Origin: CAZZGX01 sp964653715
Lineage (GTDB): Bacteria; Patescibacteriota; Minisyncoccia; Ryanbacterales; GWA2-47-10b
DNA: 11,906 nucleotides
Direction: 5' to 3'
Assembly (NCBI GenBank): GCA_964653715.1
Contig: CAZZGX010000004.1
Coordinates: 1 to 11,906, forward strand
The translations under genes and the position numbers were made by a program. The notes beneath the pieces are model-generated. The model ran no database searches, was not told where the DNA came from, and saw only the letters and a list, made by a program, of their open reading frames with translations. Below, one piece after another: positions 1 to 6,252 of the stretch. Numbering within the stretch: the stretch's first letter is position 1; each line of letters begins with the position of its first letter.

Positions 1-327
1 TTTAAAAAACAGTACCTTGTCGTCTTTTGGTTTTATGCCGATACCGGTAGCGGGATCTTGGCTTAATTTAACCAGTCTTTGCTGTTCCTCGTTGGTGACG
101 GGCAACGTTCCGCCCTCTACAATCGTTCCTCCGCCCGGCGCGCCCGGATTGTTGCCGCCATCGGTGTTTGGCGCCCCCCCGCCGGTCGAAGGAAGCCCTA
201 TCCCAAAAAACGATTTTCCTCCGGTCGCCTGGCCACCACCTTTTCCTCGTAAGAAAAAATAAGCAACAAGCACAAGCACTAGTAGGGCCACAACGACAGC
301 TATTATGATTTTTGCAGCGCGAGACAT
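1..327 (-). CDS. Membrane-anchored extracytoplasmic protein, N-terminal part (runs off the left edge)
   Basis: The reading frame is open from ATG at 325-327 to base 1, giving 109 residues with no stop, so the C-terminus lies outside the window. Residues 7-26 are a single strongly hydrophobic segment after a short N-terminus carrying R3 and K6, which predicts an N-in anchor. Residues 28-75 form a Gly/Pro/Asn-rich linker, and a folded domain seems to begin near residue 80. The stretch around LVKLSQDPATGIGI (85-98) resembles the start of a family of large anchored proteins, probably beta-propellers, that I associate with Parcubacteria pilin loci; this is a memory-based inference. The gene starts 1 nt after the pilin stop (TAACATG), so it is the distal visible cistron of the operon. 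The linker contains a run of seven G on the coding strand (positions 174-180). Function unknown. Confidence 0.75.
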   Translation of the reverse strand, partial: MSRAAKIIIAVVVALLVLVLVAYFFLRGKGGGQATGGKSFFGIGLPSTGGGAPNTDGGNNPGAPGGGTIVEGGTLPVTNEEQQRLVKLSQDPATGIGIKPKDDKVLFFK

Positions 328-328
328 G

Positions 329-949
329 TTAAAAGCAAGTAAATTTTCCTTCTATCTGACCATTAAGAGTACACACTTCACAGTTTTGACCCTTGCTATT
401 GCAAAACGAATTGCCCTCTACTTCGCATCCAAGTGTGCAGGTTGGGCGACTTGGACTAGTGGCGGCTTGAACGCACTGAAATGTTCCACCCTGCTTTATA
501 CACGCTTGTCCGTCTTGGCAATGTCCCCGATATGCTTGACTACACGCACCCCCAAAAGCAGACGTGTCTTCCTGGTTTACGAACCCGACGGGTTCGAGGT
601 TGAGTTCTAGATTGAGTAGATTCGGGTTGATGGTTCGTAGGATTAATACCGACGTGATCGCGAGGAGAAGTCCGAAAATTGCGTTCGTCATGCGATCTTT
701 CGCGCCACCCATGCGGCTAGGGTTGCCACCCGATGCCATATATTCGGCGGCTCCAATGACAAACACGACAAGCGCCAAGCCCGCGGTGACCGAGAGAAGC
801 ACCGGAAAAAAATACTGAGCGTAATCCACAATAGTGTTGGCGCTCGTTTTTCCTCCTGGAAGAGGAGCGGCAAATTTGTACTCGGCGGCCACAGCGAAAA
901 GTAACGGCAGAGCGAGAAGAAAAATTGTTGCAACCGTAAGCCGTTTCAT
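329..949 (-). CDS. T4SS pilin-family (VirB2-like) protein with cysteine-rich C-terminal tail
   Basis: This 206-residue protein has a signal peptide (about 1-22), TM1 (about 45-70), a short polar loop with R79, K84 and R86, and TM2 (about 88-108). The loop-TM2 pattern, with GGNP before an AKDR-like stretch and INPNLL after TM2, fits the T4SS-pilin family found across CPR genomes (VirB2-like pilin subunits). With the signal peptide removed and the basic loop inside, both termini face outwards. Family members are usually little over 100 residues. Here about 80 extra residues (125-206) carry ten cysteines (136, 144, 150, 159, 171, 175, 183, 190, 193, 205) in two sub-blocks, each ending in G-x-F-x-C. 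The tail is probably disulfide-bonded and exposed. The gene sits 6 nt after the Ig-like protein gene. The pilin call is firm; the role of the tail is unknown. Confidence 0.85.
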   Translation of the reverse strand: MKRLTVATIFLLALPLLFAVAAEYKFAAPLPGGKTSANTIVDYAQYFFPVLLSVTAGLALVVFVIGAAEYMASGGNPSRMGGAKDRMTNAIFGLLLAITSVLILRTINPNLLNLELNLEPVGFVNQEDTSAFGGACSQAYRGHCQDGQACIKQGGTFQCVQAATSPSRPTCTLGCEVEGNSFCNSKGQNCEVCTLNGQIEGKFTCF

Positions 950-955
950 TTCACG

Positions 956-2107
956 TTACTTGAAAATATTTAATCTCATTGTAGCATTCCCGTCGCGAAA
1001 GGGGTTGGAAGGATTTTTTAGATTTGCCGAGATGACCTCGGTGCCGTAGATATTTTCATCAGTAGAGAGCCGCAACACGGGGCTTGACGAATCCCCTCCA
1101 TCAAAGGACTTTTCGTTTACAGTCCAGAGGTATTGCAGTTTTGAAAATTCGCGCGTGGGCAAAAAGAACGGTTCGAGCTTTATGGTAATTGCCTTGCCGC
1201 TTCGGATATCGTACGAATCAATCGCGCGCGAAAACTTTTCTCCCAAGAGCGGGTCCAATTCATAAAAATGGAGCGCAGGGTCATAAACAGAAACCGTTAT
1301 CGTATTCTGGCCGGCGATACGTCCTTGGTCGTCCGTGACCACCACCCCGACCCGATAAGACCCCCCAGATCCGTATGAGGTAGAAAGTAAGAATATATCT
1401 TTTCCTCTTCCCGATTGGGTTGCAAGTTCGCGCCCATCAATGTTCCATCTATACAGAAGTTCTTGTGACGAAAAACGCGAGCGGCCGATCAGAAATTCCG
1501 GCACCGCGTACACCGAAACTTGAGATGTTGATTGCGCAAGCGCCTTGCCCCGATACCAACGCGGCGTGTAGCCGTCCGATGACCATGTCATATGAACAAT
1601 ACCCGGGTAGATCGTTCTTGAAACGTCATTGGAGAAGCCATTGCTTGAGACGATTACGCGAACCGTGTCGGCAGCACCCAATGCTCCCGCTACAAACGAG
1701 TAGGTCGTTTTACCTTTGCCAGAGAGAACCAACTTCCCGTTGCGATACCAGCTGACGGAAGACGACTGTAAATCGGCAGTGAAAGTAACTGCGATGGCCT
1801 GCACGGTGTCCCCCGGGCGGACTCCTTTTGGACTTAGCACCAACTCAAGATCGCGCAGCGGCTGATTGGGAGGCTTGATACCAAGTGTATTTCCATTGAC
1901 CAAATCAAATATACTCAACGGAACATCGTGAGGAATTCCAAAAAGATCAAGAATGGAATTTCGCAAGAAGATTTGATCTTCAGTGGTTGGCTCGTAGGGT
2001 TGTGTTGTGGTTGATGTTGGGGCGACTTGGGCACCAGCGATAGAAAGTACGGTAAAAATTCCGACAAGCGCGAGAACCACTATTTTTTTATTGAGTAAAT
2101 TTTTCAT
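956..2107 (-). CDS. Secreted protein with three Ig/PKD-like units
   Basis: The 383-residue product has a signal peptide (about 1-26, ending near AGA) and a short Thr/Pro-rich spacer. Three beta-rich units follow, centred on W120, W221 and W328. Each unit carries a W-x2-[ND]-[GE]-[KR] strand-turn (SWYRNGK, YRWNIDGR, YLWTVNEK) at a spacing of 101-107 residues, as in PKD/Ig-like folds; the second unit also has VVVTDDQGR, a typical PKD strand. There is no C-terminal membrane segment and no sortase motif, so it is released or held by partners. The start codon lies in an ATGA overlap with the preceding gene (2104-2107), and the nearest purine-rich stretch is too far upstream to be a normal Shine-Dalgarno, which suggests translational coupling. 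Lying directly before the pilin gene, it is a plausible extracellular part of the same apparatus; that role is inferred. Confidence 0.8.
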   Translation of the reverse strand: MKNLLNKKIVVLALVGIFTVLSIAGAQVAPTSTTTQPYEPTTEDQIFLRNSILDLFGIPHDVPLSIFDLVNGNTLGIKPPNQPLRDLELVLSPKGVRPGDTVQAIAVTFTADLQSSSVSWYRNGKLVLSGKGKTTYSFVAGALGAADTVRVIVSSNGFSNDVSRTIYPGIVHMTWSSDGYTPRWYRGKALAQSTSQVSVYAVPEFLIGRSRFSSQELLYRWNIDGRELATQSGRGKDIFLLSTSYGSGGSYRVGVVVTDDQGRIAGQNTITVSVYDPALHFYELDPLLGEKFSRAIDSYDIRSGKAITIKLEPFFLPTREFSKLQYLWTVNEKSFDGGDSSSPVLRLSTDENIYGTEVISANLKNPSNPFRDGNATMRLNIFK

Positions 2108-2565
2108 AGAGCTTTAGCTGCTAATTCTCCCCCAGGTACGCTTGACGCGGTTTTTTGCGCGACTTGCTTAACTTTTTCCCGAAGCACAAACGTCACAACA
2201 AAACCCGAAAGCCCCGGCATAAAAGGAATGAAATCCACAAACATAAATCCGAAGAATAAGTTTGCGTTACTATTTTTTGCATCAAAAATTGAATAACCGT
2301 TCAACAAAAGCCACGTGTATATCGTCAACCACCCAACCAGCTTTATAAGCCAGTTTACCAAGAAACCGATCCAAAATAAATCGAGAATAATCATCGGCAG
2401 GTCAAAAAATAGGAACATAACAGCGGCGAACAGAAATCCACCAAACAAAGATATGCCACTCTGCTCTTGCCCAGAAGATGCCGCCGCCCCCCCGTCGGCT
2501 CTCGGAGTATTATTTCTTGCTCTCTGGAGCTCACCCGCCCGCTGTATTTCTTGTTCATCTGGCAT
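2104..2565 (-). CDS. Small polytopic membrane protein of the T4SS locus, function unknown
   Basis: This is a 153-residue protein with a charged, low-complexity N-terminus (1-38, rich in Ala, Gly, Gln, Glu and Arg). Three or four membrane segments follow, at about 40-63, 65-90 (possibly two passes) and 101-127, and then a basic/polar C-tail (128-153). I do not recognise a characterised family. Small membrane proteins directly after VirB4 are usual in T4SS loci, so it may be an inner-membrane subunit; that is context only. ATG 2563-2565 follows the VirB4 stop by 1 nt (TAATATG), and an AAGGAG motif 9 nt upstream supports this start. The N-terminal linker contains a G7 run on the coding strand (2487-2493). 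Confidence 0.8.
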   Translation of the reverse strand: MPDEQEIQRAGELQRARNNTPRADGGAAASSGQEQSGISLFGGFLFAAVMFLFFDLPMIILDLFWIGFLVNWLIKLVGWLTIYTWLLLNGYSIFDAKNSNANLFFGFMFVDFIPFMPGLSGFVVTFVLREKVKQVAQKTASSVPGGELAAKAL

Positions 2566-2566
2566 A

Positions 2567-4384
2567 TTATGCTTCTCCTTTTGAAAACTCGTCCTTTGCT
2601 TGTTTTATGGCAAGAAGCTCTTTGGGATCGGAGGTAATGATTTGATGCTCGGTGTAAGAAGCCTGGATTTTGATCGCGATATGCTTGAGCCCCGCGAAAA
2701 ATATTCCTTCCCCAACATCTGACTCAAGAAGGAGAAACTTTTCTTCTTCGGTAAGGTTGAAAACATCCTGCACCGCGTTGATTGAGGCGGGCGACTGCTT
2801 GAGAAGCATTTGAATCGACGAGTTGGTCACGATCGGCTTGCCGTAGGGCGACTGCATAAAGTCAGCAACATCCTGCGTGATCGTGGCAAGGCCTAGATAG
2901 TATTTGCGCGCGCGCTTTGCAATGCCGTAGAGAAATGAAGCGCTGTCGTTTGATTTCATCATGACCCACGCTTCGTCCACCACAAGAAGTCTCTTTTTGA
3001 GCGAGCGGCGGATGGCGCCCCAGATGTAGTTCATAATGAGATACATGGCCACGGGGCGAAGCTCTTCTTCCATGTCGCGCACGGAGAAGACGACGAGCCG
3101 CTGATTGATGGAAACATTGGTCGGTTGATTGATGAAGCCCGCCCACGTCCCCTCGGTGTATTTTTTGAGACGCGTTGAAAGACTTTCACCTCCTTCCATA
3201 TTCGCGAGTACCAAGGCGAGATCCGAAAGTGTCGGCGGAGCAATTTGTGAAAAATCAGAATCGGCCGTGATGTCCTTTGATTGATAGGTTTCCGAAATAG
3301 CGCGATCGATTACCGCGTCTTCTTCTGGGGAGAGTCCTCCCAGCATGAGACGGAAAAGTCCCACAAGACCAATAATATGCGAGCGCAAAACGTCGTTTGG
3401 CGATTCGTCCTCGCGCGGGACGGGCAGGTCAAATGGGTTGATATGGTGTTTGGACGTAAGCGACACGTTGAAATAACGCCCACCCACCGATTCGGCAAGG
3501 TACTCATACTCCCGCTCGGGATCGATGACGATGACGTCCGTATCAAACATGAGTGTGCGCAAAATTTCGAGCTTCATGGTGTACGATTTGCCGGAGCCGG
3601 ATTTCGCGAACATAATCGAGTTGTAGTTTTCCATGCTGAAGCGGTCGAACAGAACCAGCGAGTTATTGTGGCGGTTGATGCCGTAGAGAATCCCGCGATT
3701 GGAGGTAAGGTCAAACGATACAAACGGAAAAACGGAAGACGCGGGAGAAGAATTAAAGTAGCTATGGACCAGAATCTGATCCGTGCCAAACGGAAAGACC
3801 GAATTGAGCGCCTCTTTTTGCTGGAAGAGGGCGGGCTTTGTGTACACAAGGCGCGCCTCGAGCATCGACTTGATCTGCGCTTCGTTTTGGTTGAGCTCTT
3901 CCACGGTATCGGCGTAGATTGTCAGATAAATGGCGAATTGGAAAAGTTTTTCCTGCGCCTGCGAAAGCTTGTCTCGCAGACTCTCGAGGTCACGGTAAGC
4001 CGTATCGAGCATTGGGTCGCGCACAAGTCCCTTTTCTTCGCGACCCGAGATTTGCGATTGGACTTGAGCAACTTTTTTGCGGAGTTGCCGGAGCACCGTT
4101 CCGGTATCAACCGGATGGATGAAGATAGCGATATCAAAAATTTTGTCGAGATTGATGACGGAGGAAAACCAGTTGGTCGCGAGATACCGCGGATAGGCGA
4201 AAACAAAGATTGTGCGGGCCAGTTTTTCGCCGAGGCGCACGGAATTGGCGCTTACCTCAAGCGCGGAGGGCGCTATGATGTCGCGAAGCTCGAGGAGCCC
4301 CGACTGGTAGATGTCTTGCGGAAAAACCGGCAACGCCTCCGCTTCGGTTTTTGGAGATGATCGAAAGATATCAAGAAGCGCCAT
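2567..4384 (-). CDS. virB4: VirB4-family T4SS ATPase (catalytic part)
   Basis: This 605-residue AAA+/RecA-like ATPase powers type IV secretion or pilus assembly at the inner membrane. From ATG 4384, residues about 1-225 match the VirB4 region before the motor domain, including ARTIFVFAYPRYL, a coiled-coil-prone helix near 100-155, and FPFGTDQIL. Walker A AKSGSGKS is at 260-267, followed by VIVIDPEREYEYL. Walker B RLLVVDEAW is at 465-473, with catalytic D470 and E471, then KRARKYYLGLATITQD, with the motif-III glutamine in TITQD. All key residues are intact. An upstream in-frame TTG at 4405 would add seven residues, but the AAGGAG 10 nt before ATG 4384 and the TAATATG junction favour the ATG. 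The VirB4 N-terminal domain is encoded separately just upstream (4386-5078); the two add up to 835 residues, the usual VirB4/TraC size. Confidence 0.95.
   Translation of the reverse strand: MALLDIFRSSPKTEAEALPVFPQDIYQSGLLELRDIIAPSALEVSANSVRLGEKLARTIFVFAYPRYLATNWFSSVINLDKIFDIAIFIHPVDTGTVLRQLRKKVAQVQSQISGREEKGLVRDPMLDTAYRDLESLRDKLSQAQEKLFQFAIYLTIYADTVEELNQNEAQIKSMLEARLVYTKPALFQQKEALNSVFPFGTDQILVHSYFNSSPASSVFPFVSFDLTSNRGILYGINRHNNSLVLFDRFSMENYNSIMFAKSGSGKSYTMKLEILRTLMFDTDVIVIDPEREYEYLAESVGGRYFNVSLTSKHHINPFDLPVPREDESPNDVLRSHIIGLVGLFRLMLGGLSPEEDAVIDRAISETYQSKDITADSDFSQIAPPTLSDLALVLANMEGGESLSTRLKKYTEGTWAGFINQPTNVSINQRLVVFSVRDMEEELRPVAMYLIMNYIWGAIRRSLKKRLLVVDEAWVMMKSNDSASFLYGIAKRARKYYLGLATITQDVADFMQSPYGKPIVTNSSIQMLLKQSPASINAVQDVFNLTEEEKFLLLESDVGEGIFFAGLKHIAIKIQASYTEHQIITSDPKELLAIKQAKDEFSKGEA
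2575..2580 (-). promoter_or_regulatory. Shine-Dalgarno (AAGGAG) for the 2104-2565 gene
   Basis: A perfect AAGGAG lies 9 nt before ATG 2563-2565, inside the last codons of the VirB4 gene. It fixes the start and shows efficient re-initiation within the operon. Confidence 0.8.
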
Positions 4385-4385
4385 A

Positions 4386-5078
4386 TTATTTGATCTCCTT
4401 TTCAAGAAGCTCTGGGGCCTTGCCAGTCTCCGCGATTCCGGGGTTGTACATTTCGTAGTAGAGCTCGATCAGCTCCTCGGTATTGAGGGGGACGGAGCGC
4501 ACGCCAGTGCGGGCAAGGCCGTCGATGACGACGCCCGCTCGCTGTAGAAGTTGCAACCGGAACTCTTCAAATTTCGCGGCGTCAAAAAATCCTCCTTCGC
4601 GGCTCGGTTTTCCAAAAAACGATCCTACCATACCTTTAATACCGCCACTTTTGGTGCTGAGGGTGATGGCAGGGACAAATGAAACCACGACATAAAAAGT
4701 TTTCGCCACGATGTTTGAGTTCTCAACAAAATCCTTGACGAACGTGATGTATTCCGAAATTTGTATTTTCAAGAGTTCGTTTGTTTCGAGTTTTTTGCGT
4801 TCCCGCAGGGTGTCGAGGTACGGCGCGATATTGAGCTTTCGTGATTGGATGAAAAATTGGATCGAGAAATCGAGGGAGTTGAGAAAATTTTGATACTGCA
4901 AAATAATCGCGTCTTGCTCGTCTCCCGATTTGAGCGCGAAATTGAGGGAGGAGACCATGAGAACCATGCGGAGCGAGCCGTCTTTTAAAATCAAAACGCC
5001 GTTTCGAATTTCTTCGACCGGAATAATTTCCTGCGAAGCCTTTGAACGAGCCGAAATTGTTGATTGGGCGGGAGGCAT
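4386..5078 (-). CDS. VirB4/TraC N-terminal-domain protein, encoded as a separate subunit
   Basis: The product is 230 residues, with no signal peptide or membrane segment. The pattern from residue 19 (IPVEEIRNGVLILKDGS), then LMVSSLNFAL (40-49), FLNSLDFSIQFFIQSR (65-80) and YLDTLRER (87-94), matches the N-terminal domain of VirB4/TraC-type ATPases, which contacts the membrane complex. It has no Walker motifs; these are in the next gene. The region around 138-165 is Gly/Ser/Lys-rich and may be a loop. The start ATG shares one base with the PrgI stop (TGATG, 5076-5080), and no Shine-Dalgarno is obvious, so coupled re-initiation is likely. The downstream virB4 starts 1 nt after this stop in a different frame. 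Its role is presumably to dock the ATPase onto the PrgI and VirB6-like proteins; that is inferred from VirB3-VirB4 biology. Confidence 0.85.
   Translation of the reverse strand: MPPAQSTISARSKASQEIIPVEEIRNGVLILKDGSLRMVLMVSSLNFALKSGDEQDAIILQYQNFLNSLDFSIQFFIQSRKLNIAPYLDTLRERKKLETNELLKIQISEYITFVKDFVENSNIVAKTFYVVVSFVPAITLSTKSGGIKGMVGSFFGKPSREGGFFDAAKFEEFRLQLLQRAGVVIDGLARTGVRSVPLNTEELIELYYEMYNPGIAETGKAPELLEKEIK
4395..4400 (-). promoter_or_regulatory. Shine-Dalgarno (AAGGAG) deciding the virB4 start
   Basis: AAGGAG lies 10 nt before ATG 4382-4384, within the last codons of the upstream VirB4 N-terminal gene. It overlaps the alternative TTG start (4403-4405) region and so cannot serve that codon. 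It argues that the VirB4 split is a true two-cistron arrangement, not a sequencing frameshift. Confidence 0.8.
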
Positions 5079-5488
5079 CAGCGTACAATTTTGTTGTTAA
5101 TGTCGAGCGACCACGAAAGATCCTGCAGTTTGCTTTTGGTGAGCTTTGGGGCGTAGTATTCGTTTTTGACTGCCGTTATCACGGTCTTTCTCTCTATTTT
5201 TTTATCTTCCCGTTTCCATATATAAAGGCGCGTGTGAAGAATATGGGCGGCGGCGTTGTTGACGACGACGACGAAAGGTTGGCCGTTGTATTTAAAAAAC
5301 GCGAGCGCACCAAAAAATCCTCCGCCAATCCCCGCAAGCGGCCAAAAAATAATTTTAGGGATTGGCAACACCCAGAGAATGACGACGAGCGCCACCCCCG
5401 CCACGACGTAGACAAATTGTTTAACCGTGAGCGGACCAAAGATCTTGTCTTCAACCTCGATAAATTGTGGCACTTGAAACTGCTGCAT
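5078..5488 (-). CDS. PrgI-family (VirB3-like) T4SS inner-membrane protein
   Basis: The 136-residue protein opens with MQQFQVPQFIEVEDKIFGPL, the hallmark opening of PrgI-family proteins in Gram-positive and CPR type IV secretion loci. Two adjacent hydrophobic segments (about 25-42 and 45-65, with a proline turn at LPIPK) form a membrane hairpin. A cytoplasmic C-terminal region (about 67-136) includes RLYIWKRE and a basic stretch. VirB3-type proteins anchor VirB4 to the membrane, and this gene lies directly upstream of the two VirB4 genes, as expected. The start is 6 nt after the preceding stop; no strong Shine-Dalgarno is visible. The family call is confident; the VirB3 equivalence is from family knowledge. 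Confidence 0.9.
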   Translation of the reverse strand: MQQFQVPQFIEVEDKIFGPLTVKQFVYVVAGVALVVILWVLPIPKIIFWPLAGIGGGFFGALAFFKYNGQPFVVVVNNAAAHILHTRLYIWKREDKKIERKTVITAVKNEYYAPKLTKSKLQDLSWSLDINNKIVR

Positions 5489-5494
5489 GATGTT

Positions 5495-6238
5495 TTACGG
5501 CTCGACGGGCTCATGGTAAGGATCACTTGGATTGAGGGGTGCCGCTGGTTTGGGTGCTTGCGGCGGCGCGATTGTTGGTGTTGCGGGGAGTGGAGGAGGC
5601 ACAGGAACGGTCGGCGGAGTTAAAATTGGCGTTACTGGAGGCGGCGTGGATGGAACATACGCGGGGGCCTTCGGTATTTCTTTTTTAGGCGCCATAGGAG
5701 GAGAAATTTTTTGTGGGAAAATCATCGGGGCAACAACTGGCGGCGGCGCTGCAACGGGCGGGGGCGCAGGTATTACCGGCGGTTTTTGCGGTGTTTGAGG
5801 AATTGAAACTTGGCGAGGCGTGATTGGTGGCAGCGGTCTCGAGAGCGGTACTGCGGGCTTGGAAGCAAACGAGGGGGGCGCGAACGATTGCGATTTTTGC
5901 GGTTCAAGTTCAGACTCGTCAGCGCCGTGGAGATCGGCAAGCTGCTTGCGGATTGGTTTGAAAATGCTGTCGTTGAGCTCATTTACAATTTCGTTCGCTT
6001 TTGACTCCGAGATATCGAGCTCGCGCATGAGTTGGCGTGGAAAGTCGCGTGGATGAGTCATGCCGAGCATGAAATAGCCGACTTCATCTGCGAGCTTGCC
6101 GATTTTGTCGATGAGAAAGCCGTATTTTTTGCCGAGCTCCTCGATTTTGTCGGCGCTCGCCTCGGCAAACATAACCTCCCGCACTGCCGGCGGAAGCTTC
6201 TCGTACCTTTTTAATAATTCTTCGTGTTGGTCACTCAT
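5495..6238 (-). CDS. Helical protein with long proline-rich tail, CPR T4SS-locus conserved hypothetical
   Basis: This 247-residue cytoplasmic protein has no signal peptide or membrane segment. Residues 1-105 are helical and charged, and the stretch around LPPAVREVMFAEASADKIEELGKKYG (15-40) looks like a family I recall beside PrgI/VirB4 in CPR genomes. GYFMLGMTHPRDFPRQLMRE (54-73) may form a helix-turn-helix-like hairpin. Residues about 117-247 are mostly Pro and Ala with Ile, Val and Thr, with repeated PPP motifs, and are almost certainly disordered. The domain may bind something near the ATPase and the tail may act as a flexible tether; both are inferences. The gene lies 14 nt after the VirB6-like gene; an AAGGA lies about 18 nt before the ATG, farther than usual. 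High GC and skewed composition in the tail produce a long spurious frame on the opposite strand. Confidence 0.75.
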   Translation of the reverse strand: MSDQHEELLKRYEKLPPAVREVMFAEASADKIEELGKKYGFLIDKIGKLADEVGYFMLGMTHPRDFPRQLMRELDISESKANEIVNELNDSIFKPIRKQLADLHGADESELEPQKSQSFAPPSFASKPAVPLSRPLPPITPRQVSIPQTPQKPPVIPAPPPVAAPPPVVAPMIFPQKISPPMAPKKEIPKAPAYVPSTPPPVTPILTPPTVPVPPPLPATPTIAPPQAPKPAAPLNPSDPYHEPVEP

Positions 6239-6252
6239 GTTTTTTTGCGATA

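Noticed and set aside
17..262. Plus-strand Pro-rich frame of 81 codons
   Set aside because: It is the complement of the Gly-rich linker of the partial minus-strand gene, which has a clean membrane anchor and operon spacing.
3281..4360. Plus-strand open frame of 359 codons opposite virB4
   Set aside because: It lies wholly antisense to the virB4 region with intact Walker A; its translation is rich in Arg, Asp, Glu and Phe without domains, as expected of a shadow frame.
4385..4405. TTG start adding seven residues to VirB4
   Set aside because: The ATG at 4384 has AAGGAG at the right distance and follows the upstream stop by 1 nt; the TTG would overlap that gene and use no visible ribosome binding site.
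5042..5623. Plus-strand frame of 193 codons across three gene ends
   Set aside because: It spans the junctions of well-supported minus-strand genes, including PrgI, and its translation is Arg/Asp-rich with no recognisable domain.
5532..5798. Plus-strand Gly-rich frame
   Set aside because: It is the mirror of the proline-rich tail on the minus strand (CCN codons read as NGG); no start signal of its own.
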